Shown: positions 1 through 9,400 of the stretch, in pieces
Layout: the number at the start of each line of letters is the position of its first letter
Numbering within the stretch: position 1 is the stretch's first letter
DNA from: Sinorhizobium meliloti 4H41
GTDB lineage: Bacteria; Pseudomonadota; Alphaproteobacteria; Rhizobiales; Rhizobiaceae
Length of the DNA stretch: 64,000 nucleotides
Direction: 5' to 3'
Assembly (NCBI RefSeq): GCF_000375585.1
Contig: NZ_AQWP01000014.1
Location: forward strand, 99,433 to 163,432
Notes under the pieces: generated by a model
The model's database searches: none
What the model saw: the letters and a program-made list of their open reading frames with translations, nothing else
What the model was told of the DNA's origin: nothing
Made by a program: the position numbers and the translations under genes

Positions 1-986
1 CCCAGTCCGACCCGCGCAACCGCCGTTTCGCAAGCCTCGTCAACGCCGTATTGCGGCGGCTTTCGCGTGAAAAGGACGAAATTCTCGAAAAGCTGCAGCA
101 AGTGCCGGCGATGCCCGGCTGGTTCTTCGACAGGCTCGTCGCCTGTTACGGTCCCGACCAGGCCGAGCGCATCTCCGAGGCGCAGCTCGTACCCGCCGCC
201 ATCGACGTGACCGTGAAATCCGATGCGGCGTCCTGGGCGGAACGGCTCGCTGGCACCGTGTTGCCGACCGGCTCCGTTCGTCTTCAGGACTTCTCCGGTT
301 CGATCCCGTCGCTTTCAGGCTTTTCGGAAGGCGCCTGGTGGGTCCAGGACGCGGCCGCTTCCATTCCGGCCCGCCTTTTCGGCGATGTCCACGGGAAAAA
401 GGTGGTCGATCTCTGTGCTGCGCCCGGCGGCAAGACGGCGCAGCTCGTCCTCGCGGGGGCGGAGGTGACCGCGCTCGATCAGTCGTCAAGCCGGTTGCGG
501 CGGCTCAAGGCGAACCTCGAGCGGCTGGGCTTCGAGGCCCGGACCAAGGAGAGCGACATGGCCGAGTTCCGGCCGGAAGAGCTCTTTGACGCGGCCCTTC
601 TCGACGCCCCCTGCTCCTCGACGGGCACCACCCGGCGGCATCCCGACGTGCTCTGGACGAAAGGCCCGCCGGACGTCGAGAAGCTTGCCAGGCTGCAGGA
701 ACGGCTGCTGCGGCATGCGCTTACCCTGGTAAAGCCCGGCGGCCTCATCGTCTTTTCCAATTGCTCGCTCGACCCTCTGGAGGGCGAGGAGGTCGTCGCC
801 CGCGTCGTCGCCGACGGCGGATGCGAACGGGTGCCGATCGACGCAGCCGATTGGCCGGGGCTCGAAAAGGCGATCACCGCGCTTGGAGAGTTCCGCACGA
901 CACCTGCGATGCTTCCACTGGAACCGCCCTTCGCCGGTGGCCTCGATGGCTTTTATGCCGCCGTGCTGCGCCGTGCGGGAGCCTGA
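1..986 (+). CDS. rsmB: 16S rRNA (cytosine-967-C5)-methyltransferase RsmB, 5' end outside the window
   Basis: SAM-dependent RNA m5C methyltransferase acting on 16S rRNA in the cytoplasm. The frame is open to the left edge (first whole codon at base 3) and begins with residues typical of the end of the RNA-binding NusB-like domain (FASLVNAVLRR), so roughly the first 100-150 residues are missing. The visible 327 residues hold the methyltransferase fold: SAM motif I DLCAAPGGKT near base 420, motif IV DAPCSSTGTTRRHP near 605 and motif VI FSNCSLDPLEGEE near 755. The two cysteines expected of the m5C mechanism are in motifs IV and VI. The gene ends in TGA at 984-986, and a heparinase-like gene follows on the same strand, probably from its own promoter. 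Confidence 0.93.
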   Translation, partial: QSDPRNRRFASLVNAVLRRLSREKDEILEKLQQVPAMPGWFFDRLVACYGPDQAERISEAQLVPAAIDVTVKSDAASWAERLAGTVLPTGSVRLQDFSGSIPSLSGFSEGAWWVQDAAASIPARLFGDVHGKKVVDLCAAPGGKTAQLVLAGAEVTALDQSSSRLRRLKANLERLGFEARTKESDMAEFRPEELFDAALLDAPCSSTGTTRRHPDVLWTKGPPDVEKLARLQERLLRHALTLVKPGGLIVFSNCSLDPLEGEEVVARVVADGGCERVPIDAADWPGLEKAITALGEFRTTPAMLPLEPPFAGGLDGFYAAVLRRAGA

Positions 987-1020
987 GGGCGCTCATCAAC
1001 AGACTGTTTTGCTGTGACAA

Positions 1021-1049
1021 TTGACGCCCTCGGACGGCCCGCCTATCAA
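1021..1049 (+). promoter_or_regulatory. Sigma-70-type promoter for the heparinase-like gene
   Basis: TTGACG (1021-1026), a 17-base spacer, then TATCAA (1044-1049). This fits the rhizobial CTTGAC-N17-CTATAT pattern. It lies in the 167-base gap after rsmB and about 105 bases before the next start codon. A GAGGGCG/CGCCCTC inverted repeat (985-991 and 1025-1031) spans the rsmB stop and overlaps the -35 box. Prediction from sequence only. Confidence 0.5.
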
Positions 1050-1153
1050 TGGCGACAGGGTTGATAAATATTTAATGATCTTTCCCGCACGATTCCGATC
1101 TTCTGCATGATCCTCGAATCGGCTCCGGTTGAAGAGGAAACCCACGGGCGCCG

Positions 1154-2839
1154 ATGCCGTTTTCCAGTAAAACCAGGCTCCTATATTTGTATTTGCGCGA
1201 AGGCCAACGCCGATTGGCGCGCCTGCTTTCGCGCGGGAAGACGGCGGCGCTGCGCGTTGCGGGCTCCACGCCCGCCCGTCTGATCGTCGCACCCACGGAT
1301 CTTCGGGCCATCGATCCCTTCGCCGCCGAAGAGATTCTCGCGGGTCGCTTTCCGCTCGCCGGCCGCGTTCTGGATACCGAAGGCGAGTCGCCTTTCGAAA
1401 TCGACCTGCCGTCGCACGAGTTCGCGGTTCGCCTTCATTCCTTCGGCTGGCTGCGGCACATGCGGGCGATTCAGGACGAAGCAGGCTCTATCAGGCTGCG
1501 CCAGATCATGGACGACTGGATCGGCTGCCATGGCCGAAGCATCGGCGAAATCTCGTGGGAAGCGGATGTGGTTGCGCAGCGCGTCATCGCCTGGCTGTCC
1601 CATTCGCCGGTGGTGCTGCGTAATGCCGAGCACGGTTTCTATCGCCGCTTCCTGAGAAGCCTTGCCCTTCAGGTCCGCTACCTCCGGAATGTCGCCGACA
1701 CCGTGACCGACGGAGAGGCGCGCCTGAGGGTTCGCCTGGCACTCGCCATGGCCTCCGTTTCGATGCCGGCTACGGCTTCGGCTATCCGCAAGGCGTCGCG
1801 CAATCTGGATCTGGAGCTGGAGCGGCAGCTTCTGCCTGACGGGGCGCATTTCTCCCGAAACCCCCGGGCCGGGCTCGAGCTGCTGCTCGATCTGCTGCCG
1901 CTGCGCCAGACCTATGTCAATCTCGGCCACGACGTGCCCTCGAGGCTCATTCCCTGCATCGACCGCATGTATCCGGCGCTCCGCTTCTTCCGCCACCAGA
2001 GCGGGGAGCTCGCCCTCTTCAACGGCGCGACATCGGTTCTCGCCCATGAGCTCGCCTCGGTGCTCAGATATGACGAGACGTCCGGCGAGCCGTTCCGGTC
2101 GTTGCCGCACGCCCATTACGAACGCCTGTCAATGGGCGATACCGTCATCATCATGGACACGGGGCGTCCGCTTTCGGTCGACCTGTCGCGAACCGCCCAT
2201 GCCGGCTGCCTCTCCTTCGAGATGTCCTCCGGCAGGAATCGCTTCGTCGTCAACTCCGGCGCGCCGAAATTCGCCGGCGAACGATTCAGGCAGATGGCGC
2301 GCACGACCGCCGCGCATTCCACCGTCACCGTCGACGACACCTCTTCCTGCCGCTTTTCGCAGTCGCGGTTTCTGGGCCCGATCATGATCAGCGGCCCCTC
2401 GCGCGTCGCGGTCGAGAGAAAGGACGAGCCGGGAAGCATCGAGCAGGTCAAAGCGAGTCACGACGGCTACCTTGCGCCCTTCGGCCTGATCCACGAGCGC
2501 GACATCGGAATTCTCAATGGCGGGCGGTTGATCCGCGGCCGCGACCGCCTGCTGCTGGAGGATGGCAGCGATCCGGCAAATGACGACGACGCGGCCGCGG
2601 TCGCCCGTTTCCACATCCACCCGGCAATCGGCATGCGCCGGCACAGCGAGAGCGAGATATATCTGACGGCGCCCGACGGAGAGACATGGCTCTTCGCCTG
2701 CCGCGACGGTGCGCTCGCGATCGAGGAGGATATCTTCTTCGCCGATCCCTCCGGCGTTCGCGCCTCGTCGCAGATAAGCGTGACCTTCTCCGCCGCCTCG
2801 CAGCCGGAGATCCAGTGGACTTTCACGCGGGAGGGATGA
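1154..2839 (+). CDS. Heparinase II/III family protein
   Basis: 561-residue protein of the heparinase II/III-like polysaccharide lyase family. The N-terminal two-thirds is the alpha-helical toroid typical of these proteins. The C-terminal part has the beta-rich heparinase II/III domain, with markers such as SRTAHAGCLSFEM and AAHSTVTVDDTSSCRF (about residues 345-400). The substrate is unknown; the family cleaves acidic polysaccharides. I see no signal peptide: the N-terminus is basic and lacks a long hydrophobic run, so a cytoplasmic location is possible and odd for a lyase. A GAGGAA sequence about 13 bases upstream supports the start weakly. From memory this gene sits between rsmB and purH in several rhizobia, which suggests a conserved housekeeping role rather than scavenging. 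Confidence 0.82.
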   Translation: MPFSSKTRLLYLYLREGQRRLARLLSRGKTAALRVAGSTPARLIVAPTDLRAIDPFAAEEILAGRFPLAGRVLDTEGESPFEIDLPSHEFAVRLHSFGWLRHMRAIQDEAGSIRLRQIMDDWIGCHGRSIGEISWEADVVAQRVIAWLSHSPVVLRNAEHGFYRRFLRSLALQVRYLRNVADTVTDGEARLRVRLALAMASVSMPATASAIRKASRNLDLELERQLLPDGAHFSRNPRAGLELLLDLLPLRQTYVNLGHDVPSRLIPCIDRMYPALRFFRHQSGELALFNGATSVLAHELASVLRYDETSGEPFRSLPHAHYERLSMGDTVIIMDTGRPLSVDLSRTAHAGCLSFEMSSGRNRFVVNSGAPKFAGERFRQMARTTAAHSTVTVDDTSSCRFSQSRFLGPIMISGPSRVAVERKDEPGSIEQVKASHDGYLAPFGLIHERDIGILNGGRLIRGRDRLLLEDGSDPANDDDAAAVARFHIHPAIGMRRHSESEIYLTAPDGETWLFACRDGALAIEEDIFFADPSGVRASSQISVTFSAASQPEIQWTFTREG

Positions 2840-2980
2840 CGTCGAAACTGCGCCGGGCCTATTTTCCGGTTGTTGCGGCGCCGAAGGTTCCTTCCGGCAA
2901 CAAGCTATGCTAACGGGCAGCCATCCCAATCGCCGGAACCTCTTGCCCACGCGTCCGGCGCTGCCAAAGGAGCAAGGTCG

Positions 2981-4591
2981 ATGGCTGTCGCCTCCAAGAA
3001 AATCCCCGCCCCGGACGAGGTCCGGATCAAAACCGCCCTCCTTTCGGTCTCCGACAAGACGGGCATCGTCGAACTCGCCCGCGCCCTCAACGACAAGGGC
3101 ATACGGCTGGTATCGACCGGCGGTACGCACAAGGCGCTTGCCGATGCCGGCCTTCCCGTCAGCGACGTCTCGGAGCTGACCGGCTTTCCGGAAATCATGG
3201 ACGGGCGCGTCAAGACGCTTCACCCCGGCGTCCATGGAGGTCTTCTCGCGATCCGCGACGACGCGGAGCATGCGGACGCCATGAGCGCGCACGGCATCAC
3301 CGCGATCGATCTCGCCGTCATCAATCTCTATCCCTTCGAAGACGTCCGCGCCAAAGGCGGCGACTATCCGACGACGGTCGAGAATATCGATATCGGCGGC
3401 CCCGCAATGATCCGGGCATCGGCCAAGAACCATGCCTATGTGACGATCGTCACCGACCCGGCGGACTATTCGCCGCTGCTGGAGGAAATCGCAGACGGGA
3501 CGACGCGCTACGCCTTCCGCCAGAAGATGGCGGCCAAGGCCTATGCCCGCACGGCCGCCTATGATGCGGCGATCTCCAACTGGTTTGCCGAGGTGCTCGA
3601 CACGCCCATGCCGCGCCACCGCGTTCTCGGCGGCGTGCTCAGGGAGGAGATGCGCTACGGCGAAAACCCGCACCAGAAAGCCGGATTCTACGTGACCGGC
3701 GAGCAACGGCCGGGAGTGGCTACGGCGGCGCTGCTGCAGGGCAAGCAGCTCTCCTACAACAACATCAACGATACCGATGCCGCCTTCGAACTGGTGGCGG
3801 AATTCCTGCCGGAAAAGGCACCGGCTTGCGCCATCATCAAGCATGCCAATCCCTGCGGCGTTGCGACCGCGTCCTCGCTCGCGGAAGCCTATCGCCGGGC
3901 GCTCGCCTGCGATTCGACCTCGGCATTCGGCGGCATCATCGCGCTCAACCAGGAACTGGACGCCGAGACTGCGGAAGAGATTGTCAAACTCTTCACCGAG
4001 GTCATCATCGCGCCGTCGGTCAGCGACGAGGCGAAAGCCGTCATCGCCCGCAAACCGAACCTGCGGCTGCTTGCGACCGGCGGCCTGCCGGATCCGCGCA
4101 CGCCCGGCCTGACGGCGAAGACGGTCGCCGGCGGTGTGCTCGTCCAGACGCGCGACAACGGTATGGTAGAGGACCTGACGCTCAAGGTGGTCACCAGGCG
4201 CGCGCCGACGGCGCAGGAGCTCGAAGACATGAAGTTCGCCTTCAAGGTGGCGAAGCACGTCAAGTCCAACGCCATCGTCTATGCCAAGGACGGCCAGACG
4301 GCGGGCATTGGCGCCGGCCAGATGAGCCGCGTCGATTCCGCGCGCATCGCTGCCATAAAGGCGGAAGAAGCAGCCAAGGCGCTCGGCCTCGCCGAGCCGC
4401 TGACGCGCGGTTCGGCCGTCGCCTCGGAAGCCTTCCTCCCCTTCGCCGACGGTCTTCTGTCAGCCATCGCGGCCGGCGCAACCGCCGTCATCCAGCCGGG
4501 TGGTTCGATGCGCGACGAAGAAGTGATCGCGGCGGCGGACGAACACAATGTCGCGATGGTCTTCACAGGCATGCGGCATTTCCGGCACTAG
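2981..4591 (+). CDS. purH: Bifunctional AICAR formyltransferase / IMP cyclohydrolase PurH
   Basis: Catalyses the last two steps of de novo IMP synthesis in the cytoplasm. 536 residues, normal family length. The N-terminal MGS-like cyclohydrolase domain has [20 protein letters not shown] and GRVKTLHP. The C-terminal transformylase domain carries the catalytic Lys-His pair (K287-H288, in [11 protein letters not shown]), and the protein ends with the family-typical [11 protein letters not shown]. The ATG at 2981 is chosen because AAAGGAG (2966-2972) lies just upstream and the product begins [11 protein letters not shown] like other rhizobial PurH proteins. The frame is open 37 codons further upstream, but that part lacks a ribosome site. 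A RIME element follows the stop. Confidence 0.97.
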   Translation: MAVASKKIPAPDEVRIKTALLSVSDKTGIVELARALNDKGIRLVSTGGTHKALADAGLPVSDVSELTGFPEIMDGRVKTLHPGVHGGLLAIRDDAEHADAMSAHGITAIDLAVINLYPFEDVRAKGGDYPTTVENIDIGGPAMIRASAKNHAYVTIVTDPADYSPLLEEIADGTTRYAFRQKMAAKAYARTAAYDAAISNWFAEVLDTPMPRHRVLGGVLREEMRYGENPHQKAGFYVTGEQRPGVATAALLQGKQLSYNNINDTDAAFELVAEFLPEKAPACAIIKHANPCGVATASSLAEAYRRALACDSTSAFGGIIALNQELDAETAEEIVKLFTEVIIAPSVSDEAKAVIARKPNLRLLATGGLPDPRTPGLTAKTVAGGVLVQTRDNGMVEDLTLKVVTRRAPTAQELEDMKFAFKVAKHVKSNAIVYAKDGQTAGIGAGQMSRVDSARIAAIKAEEAAKALGLAEPLTRGSAVASEAFLPFADGLLSAIAAGATAVIQPGGSMRDEEVIAAADEHNVAMVFTGMRHFRH

Positions 4592-4607
4592 AGGCCTTTT
4601 GTCTAAT

Positions 4608-4644
4608 GCACTTCCGGGCGGAAAACCGTGACACCTGGAAGTGC
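4608..4644. repeat. Short intergenic palindrome (GCACTTCC / GGAAGTGC)
   Basis: Perfect 8-base inverted repeat at 4608-4615 and 4637-4644, enclosing a GGGCGGAAAACCG core. A similar core (GGGCGCAAAACGG) sits inside the palindrome at 57748-57796, so both may belong to one dispersed rhizobial repeat family. It starts 17 bases after the purH stop and could also act as a terminator, although no clear T-run follows. Confidence 0.55.
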
Positions 4645-4681
4645 TCTAAGGCCCTAAGATACCGCCGCGGCTTATTTGATT

Positions 4682-4803
4682 TCCTCATTCCTGTGCCCGT
4701 CACAGGAATCCAGCCAGACCAAGTCCTTGGGCTGAAAGAACGCTTCCCGCGCCGCAGACGCGGCGCTGCTCTCATCCCTGTGACGAGCACAGGGATGAGG
4801 ATG
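4682..4803. repeat. RIME1-type rhizobial intergenic mosaic element
   Basis: A compact array of four nested palindromes fills the purH/MFS gap: ATTCCTGTG/CACAGGAAT (4687-4695, 4701-4709), CCAAG/CTTGG (4719-4723, 4726-4730), GCGCCGC/GCGGCGC (4749-4755, 4760-4766) and CATCCCTGTG/CACAGGGATG (4773-4782, 4788-4797). The two outer hairpins are near-copies in inverted orientation. Order and wording match my memory of the RIME1 repeat known in Rhizobium and Sinorhizobium. The element is non-coding and lies between convergent genes. The rest of the gap to 4926 shows no gene. Confidence 0.85.
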
Positions 4804-4926
4804 AGGAGAGATTGCAACCCTCCTTAGGCCGTTTCGACCTGAAACATGAACGCGATCGATTCCAAGCCGTTAAGACGCCGGATGCGGAGGAAACCGCATC
4901 CCGCTCCGGCCTCCTGCTCGACATTC

Positions 4927-6318
4927 CTATCGCGGCCGGTGCGCCGGATAGGGAGTCCGCAGGAGGATCACGAGACCGACGGCGAAAAAGGCCACCAGCG
5001 CCATCATGCCGATCCGGGCCGAACCGGTCATAAGCGTGATCGTCGCGACCGAGGCGGGCGCCAGGAACGAGGTGGCGCGGCCGGAAAGGGCGTAAAGACC
5101 GAAATAGCGCCCGGCTTCGTCGGGCGAAACACTGCGCGCGAGGTAGGATCGGGACGAGGCCTGGACCGGCCCGAAGGCGACGCCGACGAGCAGGCCGTAA
5201 AGAATATAGGCCTTTTCGGCGGCGGTGCCGAAGAGGCCGCCCGAGTCCGTCGAGCCAAGCGGGACAAGCCCGAAGAGCGTGAAACCGGGCCCCGTGGAGA
5301 CGATGCCGAGCGTGGCGATCGTCAGTGAGACGAGGCTTGCGATGACGATCGTCTTGGAGCCGAGCCGTGCATCGAGCCTGCTCGCATAAAGGCAGCCGAA
5401 AATCGCCACGACATTCAGGATGATGCCGTAGAGCCCGAGTTCCATCGTTTGCCATCCGAACATCCCGGCCGCGAAGGTGCCGCCGAGCGCGAGCAGTCCG
5501 TTGACGCCGTCCTGGAAGATCATCCGGGCAATCAGGAACCGCAAGATGCCGGCCCTCTCCTTGAGTTCGGCAAGCGTGCCCTTCAGTTCCTCGAAGCCCC
5601 GAGCGGTTGCTTTCGCCATCGACATCGTTGCCCTGGTCGCGTCCGGCGTGAAGAGGAACATCGGCAGGATGAAAACCATGTACCAGGCGGCGGAAATGGG
5701 GCCGGTGATGCGGGCGTCTTCGCCCTTTGCCGGATCGAGCCCGAACAGAGGTTCGAGTCCGATCGCCGTCTTGCCGGTCTGCGGGCTTCCGGCAATCAGC
5801 GCGACCACGGCGATCAGCACGATCATGCCGCCGAGATAGCCGAGGCCCCAGGCGATGTTGGAGATGCGCCCCACTTCCTTTTCGCTCACGAGCCGCGTCA
5901 TCATCGAATCGTTGAAGACGATGGAAAATTCGGCGGCCACCGTCGCCAGCGCAAGAAAGACCGCCGTATAGATCAGGGACGAGCCCGGCGCCGCGTTCCA
6001 GAGCAGGGCGAGCGAGATGATCTTCACGGCGGCGAAAAAGGCGATCCACGGCTTTCGCGGGCCGGCCGCATCGGCAATGGCGCCGAGGACCGGCGAAAGC
6101 AGAGCGATCACGATCCCCGCAATGGTCAGCGTATAGCCCCAGACCGCCTGCCCTTGGGCGGGATCGGCCGTTAGCCGGGAAACGAAATAGGGCGCGAAGA
6201 TGAAGGTGGTGATCACGGTGAAGAAGGGTTGCGCGGCCCAGTCGAACAGCATCCAGCCGGCAATGCCGAGACGGGAAGTCCGAGGCCGCTCCTCCATTCG
6301 CCCAGCCGCGATATCCAC
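4927..6318 (-). CDS. MFS transporter, UMF1/Atg22-like
   Basis: 463-residue polytopic membrane protein with about 12 hydrophobic segments and the N-terminal signature GWMLFDWAAQPFFTVI typical of the UMF1 (Atg22-like) branch of the major facilitator superfamily. The substrate cannot be told from sequence. The GTG at 6316-6318 is preferred because GGGGAGG lies six bases upstream. An ATG 21 bases further in (6297) is the alternative, and the frame is open up to 6387 without a ribosome site. It is convergent with purH and follows the glutamate dehydrogenase gene on the same strand after about 125 bases. Confidence 0.83.
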   Translation of the reverse strand: MDIAAGRMEERPRTSRLGIAGWMLFDWAAQPFFTVITTFIFAPYFVSRLTADPAQGQAVWGYTLTIAGIVIALLSPVLGAIADAAGPRKPWIAFFAAVKIISLALLWNAAPGSSLIYTAVFLALATVAAEFSIVFNDSMMTRLVSEKEVGRISNIAWGLGYLGGMIVLIAVVALIAGSPQTGKTAIGLEPLFGLDPAKGEDARITGPISAAWYMVFILPMFLFTPDATRATMSMAKATARGFEELKGTLAELKERAGILRFLIARMIFQDGVNGLLALGGTFAAGMFGWQTMELGLYGIILNVVAIFGCLYASRLDARLGSKTIVIASLVSLTIATLGIVSTGPGFTLFGLVPLGSTDSGGLFGTAAEKAYILYGLLVGVAFGPVQASSRSYLARSVSPDEAGRYFGLYALSGRATSFLAPASVATITLMTGSARIGMMALVAFFAVGLVILLRTPYPAHRPR

Positions 6319-6443
6319 TTCATCCCTCCCCGGCACTTGCGCAAGCGCGCCGCGTTCGGGGGCGGCGGGCAGGGCAATGAAGAACAACCTTCGACCGGAG
6401 CGGAATTGGTTCCTCCGGCCGAGTTATGGCCGGAGGGACTGTG

Positions 6444-9400
6444 TCATTTCGTCCAGCCGCGTGCAAGATCGCTGAGGAGACCGGCTGCGACAGTGACCTT
6501 GGCGAGCGTCGTTTCGCCCTTTTCGGTCAGGAGCCTCAGCTGGTCGCCGACAGTGGCGACGCGTTGGCGATCGCGATCCTGCCAGGCGAGAACGGGGTTT
6601 CGCTCGCCCTTATGCTCGACCAGGGCGGCGATGGTGATATCGCGGCGTGCGGTGCCGATATCGCCGACCGCCCGCGAGAGCGCCATCGACTCGAACTGCT
6701 CGGTGGCGGGCACGCGGTCGGCGGCCGCCAGCAGGCGGTTGATCCTCAGGCTTTCGGTGACGGTGAAATAGGCCTGGGCGGTGCGGCTCAGCGGCTCGCC
6801 GGTTACCGTGGCGATCTGCATGATCTCAGGGACCAGGGTCATGAGCGACAGTTCGGCGACTTCCTCGGCAAGCTTTGCCGGCACGCCGTTTTCGATGAAG
6901 CCGGCGGCCCTCAGGCGAGCTTCCTCGGCACCCTCCCTGGATATCGCCGCCCGCATGGTGCCGCGCAGCTTCTGCAGCCCGTCGCGAAGCCGGGCAACCG
7001 CTTCGGCCACGGAGCCCTCAGAGGCGCGGGTGCGCAGCGCCCGTTCGGCGACGAGCGCAAAGATACGCCCCACCTCGTGATAGAGCCGGTTCTGGATCAC
7101 GCCGCTGATCCTGTTGTCGAGCGCGTCGATCTCGCCGTAGATGCGCGGCAGATCGAAGCCATCCAGGGCCAGCACCGCTGCCTTCACGACATCGGCGGAG
7201 AGGAAGCCGGTGGCATCCGTCAGCGTCGAAACGAAAGCGGGGCCGCCGCGGTTTATCGTTTCGTTGGCGAGTACGGTCGCGATGATTTCGCGGCGCAGCC
7301 GGTGCCCGTGAATGTCGCCGGCATAGGCCTTGCGCATCTTTGCGGGGAAGTAGCGCTCCAGGGTCGCCGTGAAATAGGGGTCGTCCGGAAGCTCGCTGAC
7401 GAGCAGCTCGTCGAAGAGCACCAGTTTCGCATAGGAGAGCAGCACGCCGATCTCCGGGCGCGTGAGCGGCCGGCCCGCCTGGTAGCGCTCGCTCATCGCC
7501 TGGTCGGTCGGCAGGGTCTCGACCTTGCGGTTGAGGTGGCCGTCGGCCTCCAGCCGCGCCATCAGCCGCGCCAGCGGGGTGCGGTTGGCGAGGCCCTGCA
7601 TCTCGGTGAGCGAGATCGCCAGCGACTGCTGGTAGTTGTTGCGCAGCACGAGATGTCCCACCTCGTCCGTCATCGATGCCAGAAGCGTGTTGCGCTTGGG
7701 CCGGGTCAGGCGGCCTTCGCGCATGGCGGAGGCAAGCGCGATCTTGATGTTGACCTCGACGTCGGAGGAATTGACGCCGGCCGAGTTGTCGATGGCATCG
7801 GAGTTGCAACGCCCGCCATTGAGCGAGAAGCCGATCCGGCCTTTCTGGGTGACGCCGAGATTGGCCCCCTCGCCGATCACGCGCGCCCGCACGTCCTCGG
7901 CGGAGACGCGGATCGCGTCGTTGGCACGGTCGCCAACCTCGGCATCCGTCTCGTTGGTGCCGCGCACATAGGTGCCGATGCCGCCGAACCAGAGCAGGTC
8001 GACCGGGCTCTTCAGGATTGCGCTCATGATCTCGAAGGGCGTCGCCTTCGGCTTGTCGATGCCGATCGCCGCCATCGCTTCGGGGGTGAGTGTCACCAGT
8101 TTTTCCGAACGCGAAATGATCATCGCGCCGGGCGAGAGCGCCTTACGGTCATAATCCTGCCAGCTGGAGCGCGAAAGCGCGAACATTCGCTTGCGCTCGG
8201 CAAAGGAGAGATCGATATCCGGCTCGGGATCGATGAAGATGTCGCGGTGGTCGAAGGCGGCGATCAGCCGGATCTTTTCCGAAAGCAGCATGCCGTTGCC
8301 GAAGACGTCGCCCGACATGTCGCCGACGCCGGCGACGGTGAAGGGCGTCGTCTGGATGTCGACGTCCATTTCGCGGAAGTGCCGCTTGACGGCCTCCCAC
8401 GCGCCGCGCGCGGTGATTCCCATCTTCTTGTGGTCGTAGCCGGCGGAGCCGCCTGAGGCGAAGGCGTCGTCCAGCCAGAAGTCCGCTTCCTGGGCGAGCG
8501 CATTCGCCGTGTCGGAGAAGGTTGCCGTTCCCTTGTCGGCGGCAACGACGAAATAGGGGTCGTCGCCGTCGAGCCGCAGCGTGTCCTCCGGGGGAACGAC
8601 GTCCTGGCCGACGATATTGTCGGTGACGGAGAGCAGCGTGCGGATATAGGTCTTGTACGCCTCCGTTCCCGCCTTGAAGACCTCGTCGCGGCTGCCGCCG
8701 ACGGGCAGCTGCTTCGGATAGAAGCCGCCTTTGGCGCCGACCGGAACGATGACGGCGTTCTTCACCTGCTGCGCCTTGACGAGGCCGAGCACCTCGGTCC
8801 GGTAATCCTGCGCCCGGTCGGACCAGCGAAGGCCGCCGCGCGCCACCTTGCCGAAGCGCAGATGGACGCCTTCCACTTCCGTGCCGTAGACGAAAATCTC
8901 TCGGAAAGGCCGCGGTTCCGGCAGGCCTTCGAGCTGTTTCGGATCGAGCTTGAAGGCAAGAACCGCGCGCGGCCTGCCTTCGGCGTCCTTTTGGAAATAG
9001 TTCGTCCGGAGCGTCGACTGGACCGCATTGACGTAGCGGCGCAGGATCCGGTCTTCGTCGAGGCTGGGCACGGCCGACAGAGCCTCCTCGATGCCCGACA
9101 GCAAGGCGTTGCACTTCTTGGTGCGCGCTTTCCCCTCCGTCGTCGGATCCATGCGCGTGGAGAAGAGGCGGAAGATGTCGGCGGCGATCGTCGGATACTT
9201 GTTCAGAGTATCGGCGATATAGCCTTGGGAATAGGTGATGCCGGCCTGGCGCAGGTAGCGCGCATAGGCGCGCAGCACCGTGATTTCGCGGGCGGTGAGC
9301 CCGGCAAGCAGGACCAGCCGGTTGAAGTTGTCGTCCTCCGTCGTGCCGTTCCAGGCCGCCAGGAAGGCCTCCTCCAGGGCCGGGCCGATCCTGGCGAGAT

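Noticed and set aside
2129..4258. Long minus-strand open frame across the heparinase and purH genes
   Set aside because: It spans two unrelated genes on the opposite strand, has no ribosome site and has the composition of an antisense shadow.
4563..4827. Open frames crossing the RIME element on both strands
   Set aside because: The palindromic repeat explains the sequence; such frames recur wherever this repeat occurs and have no start context.
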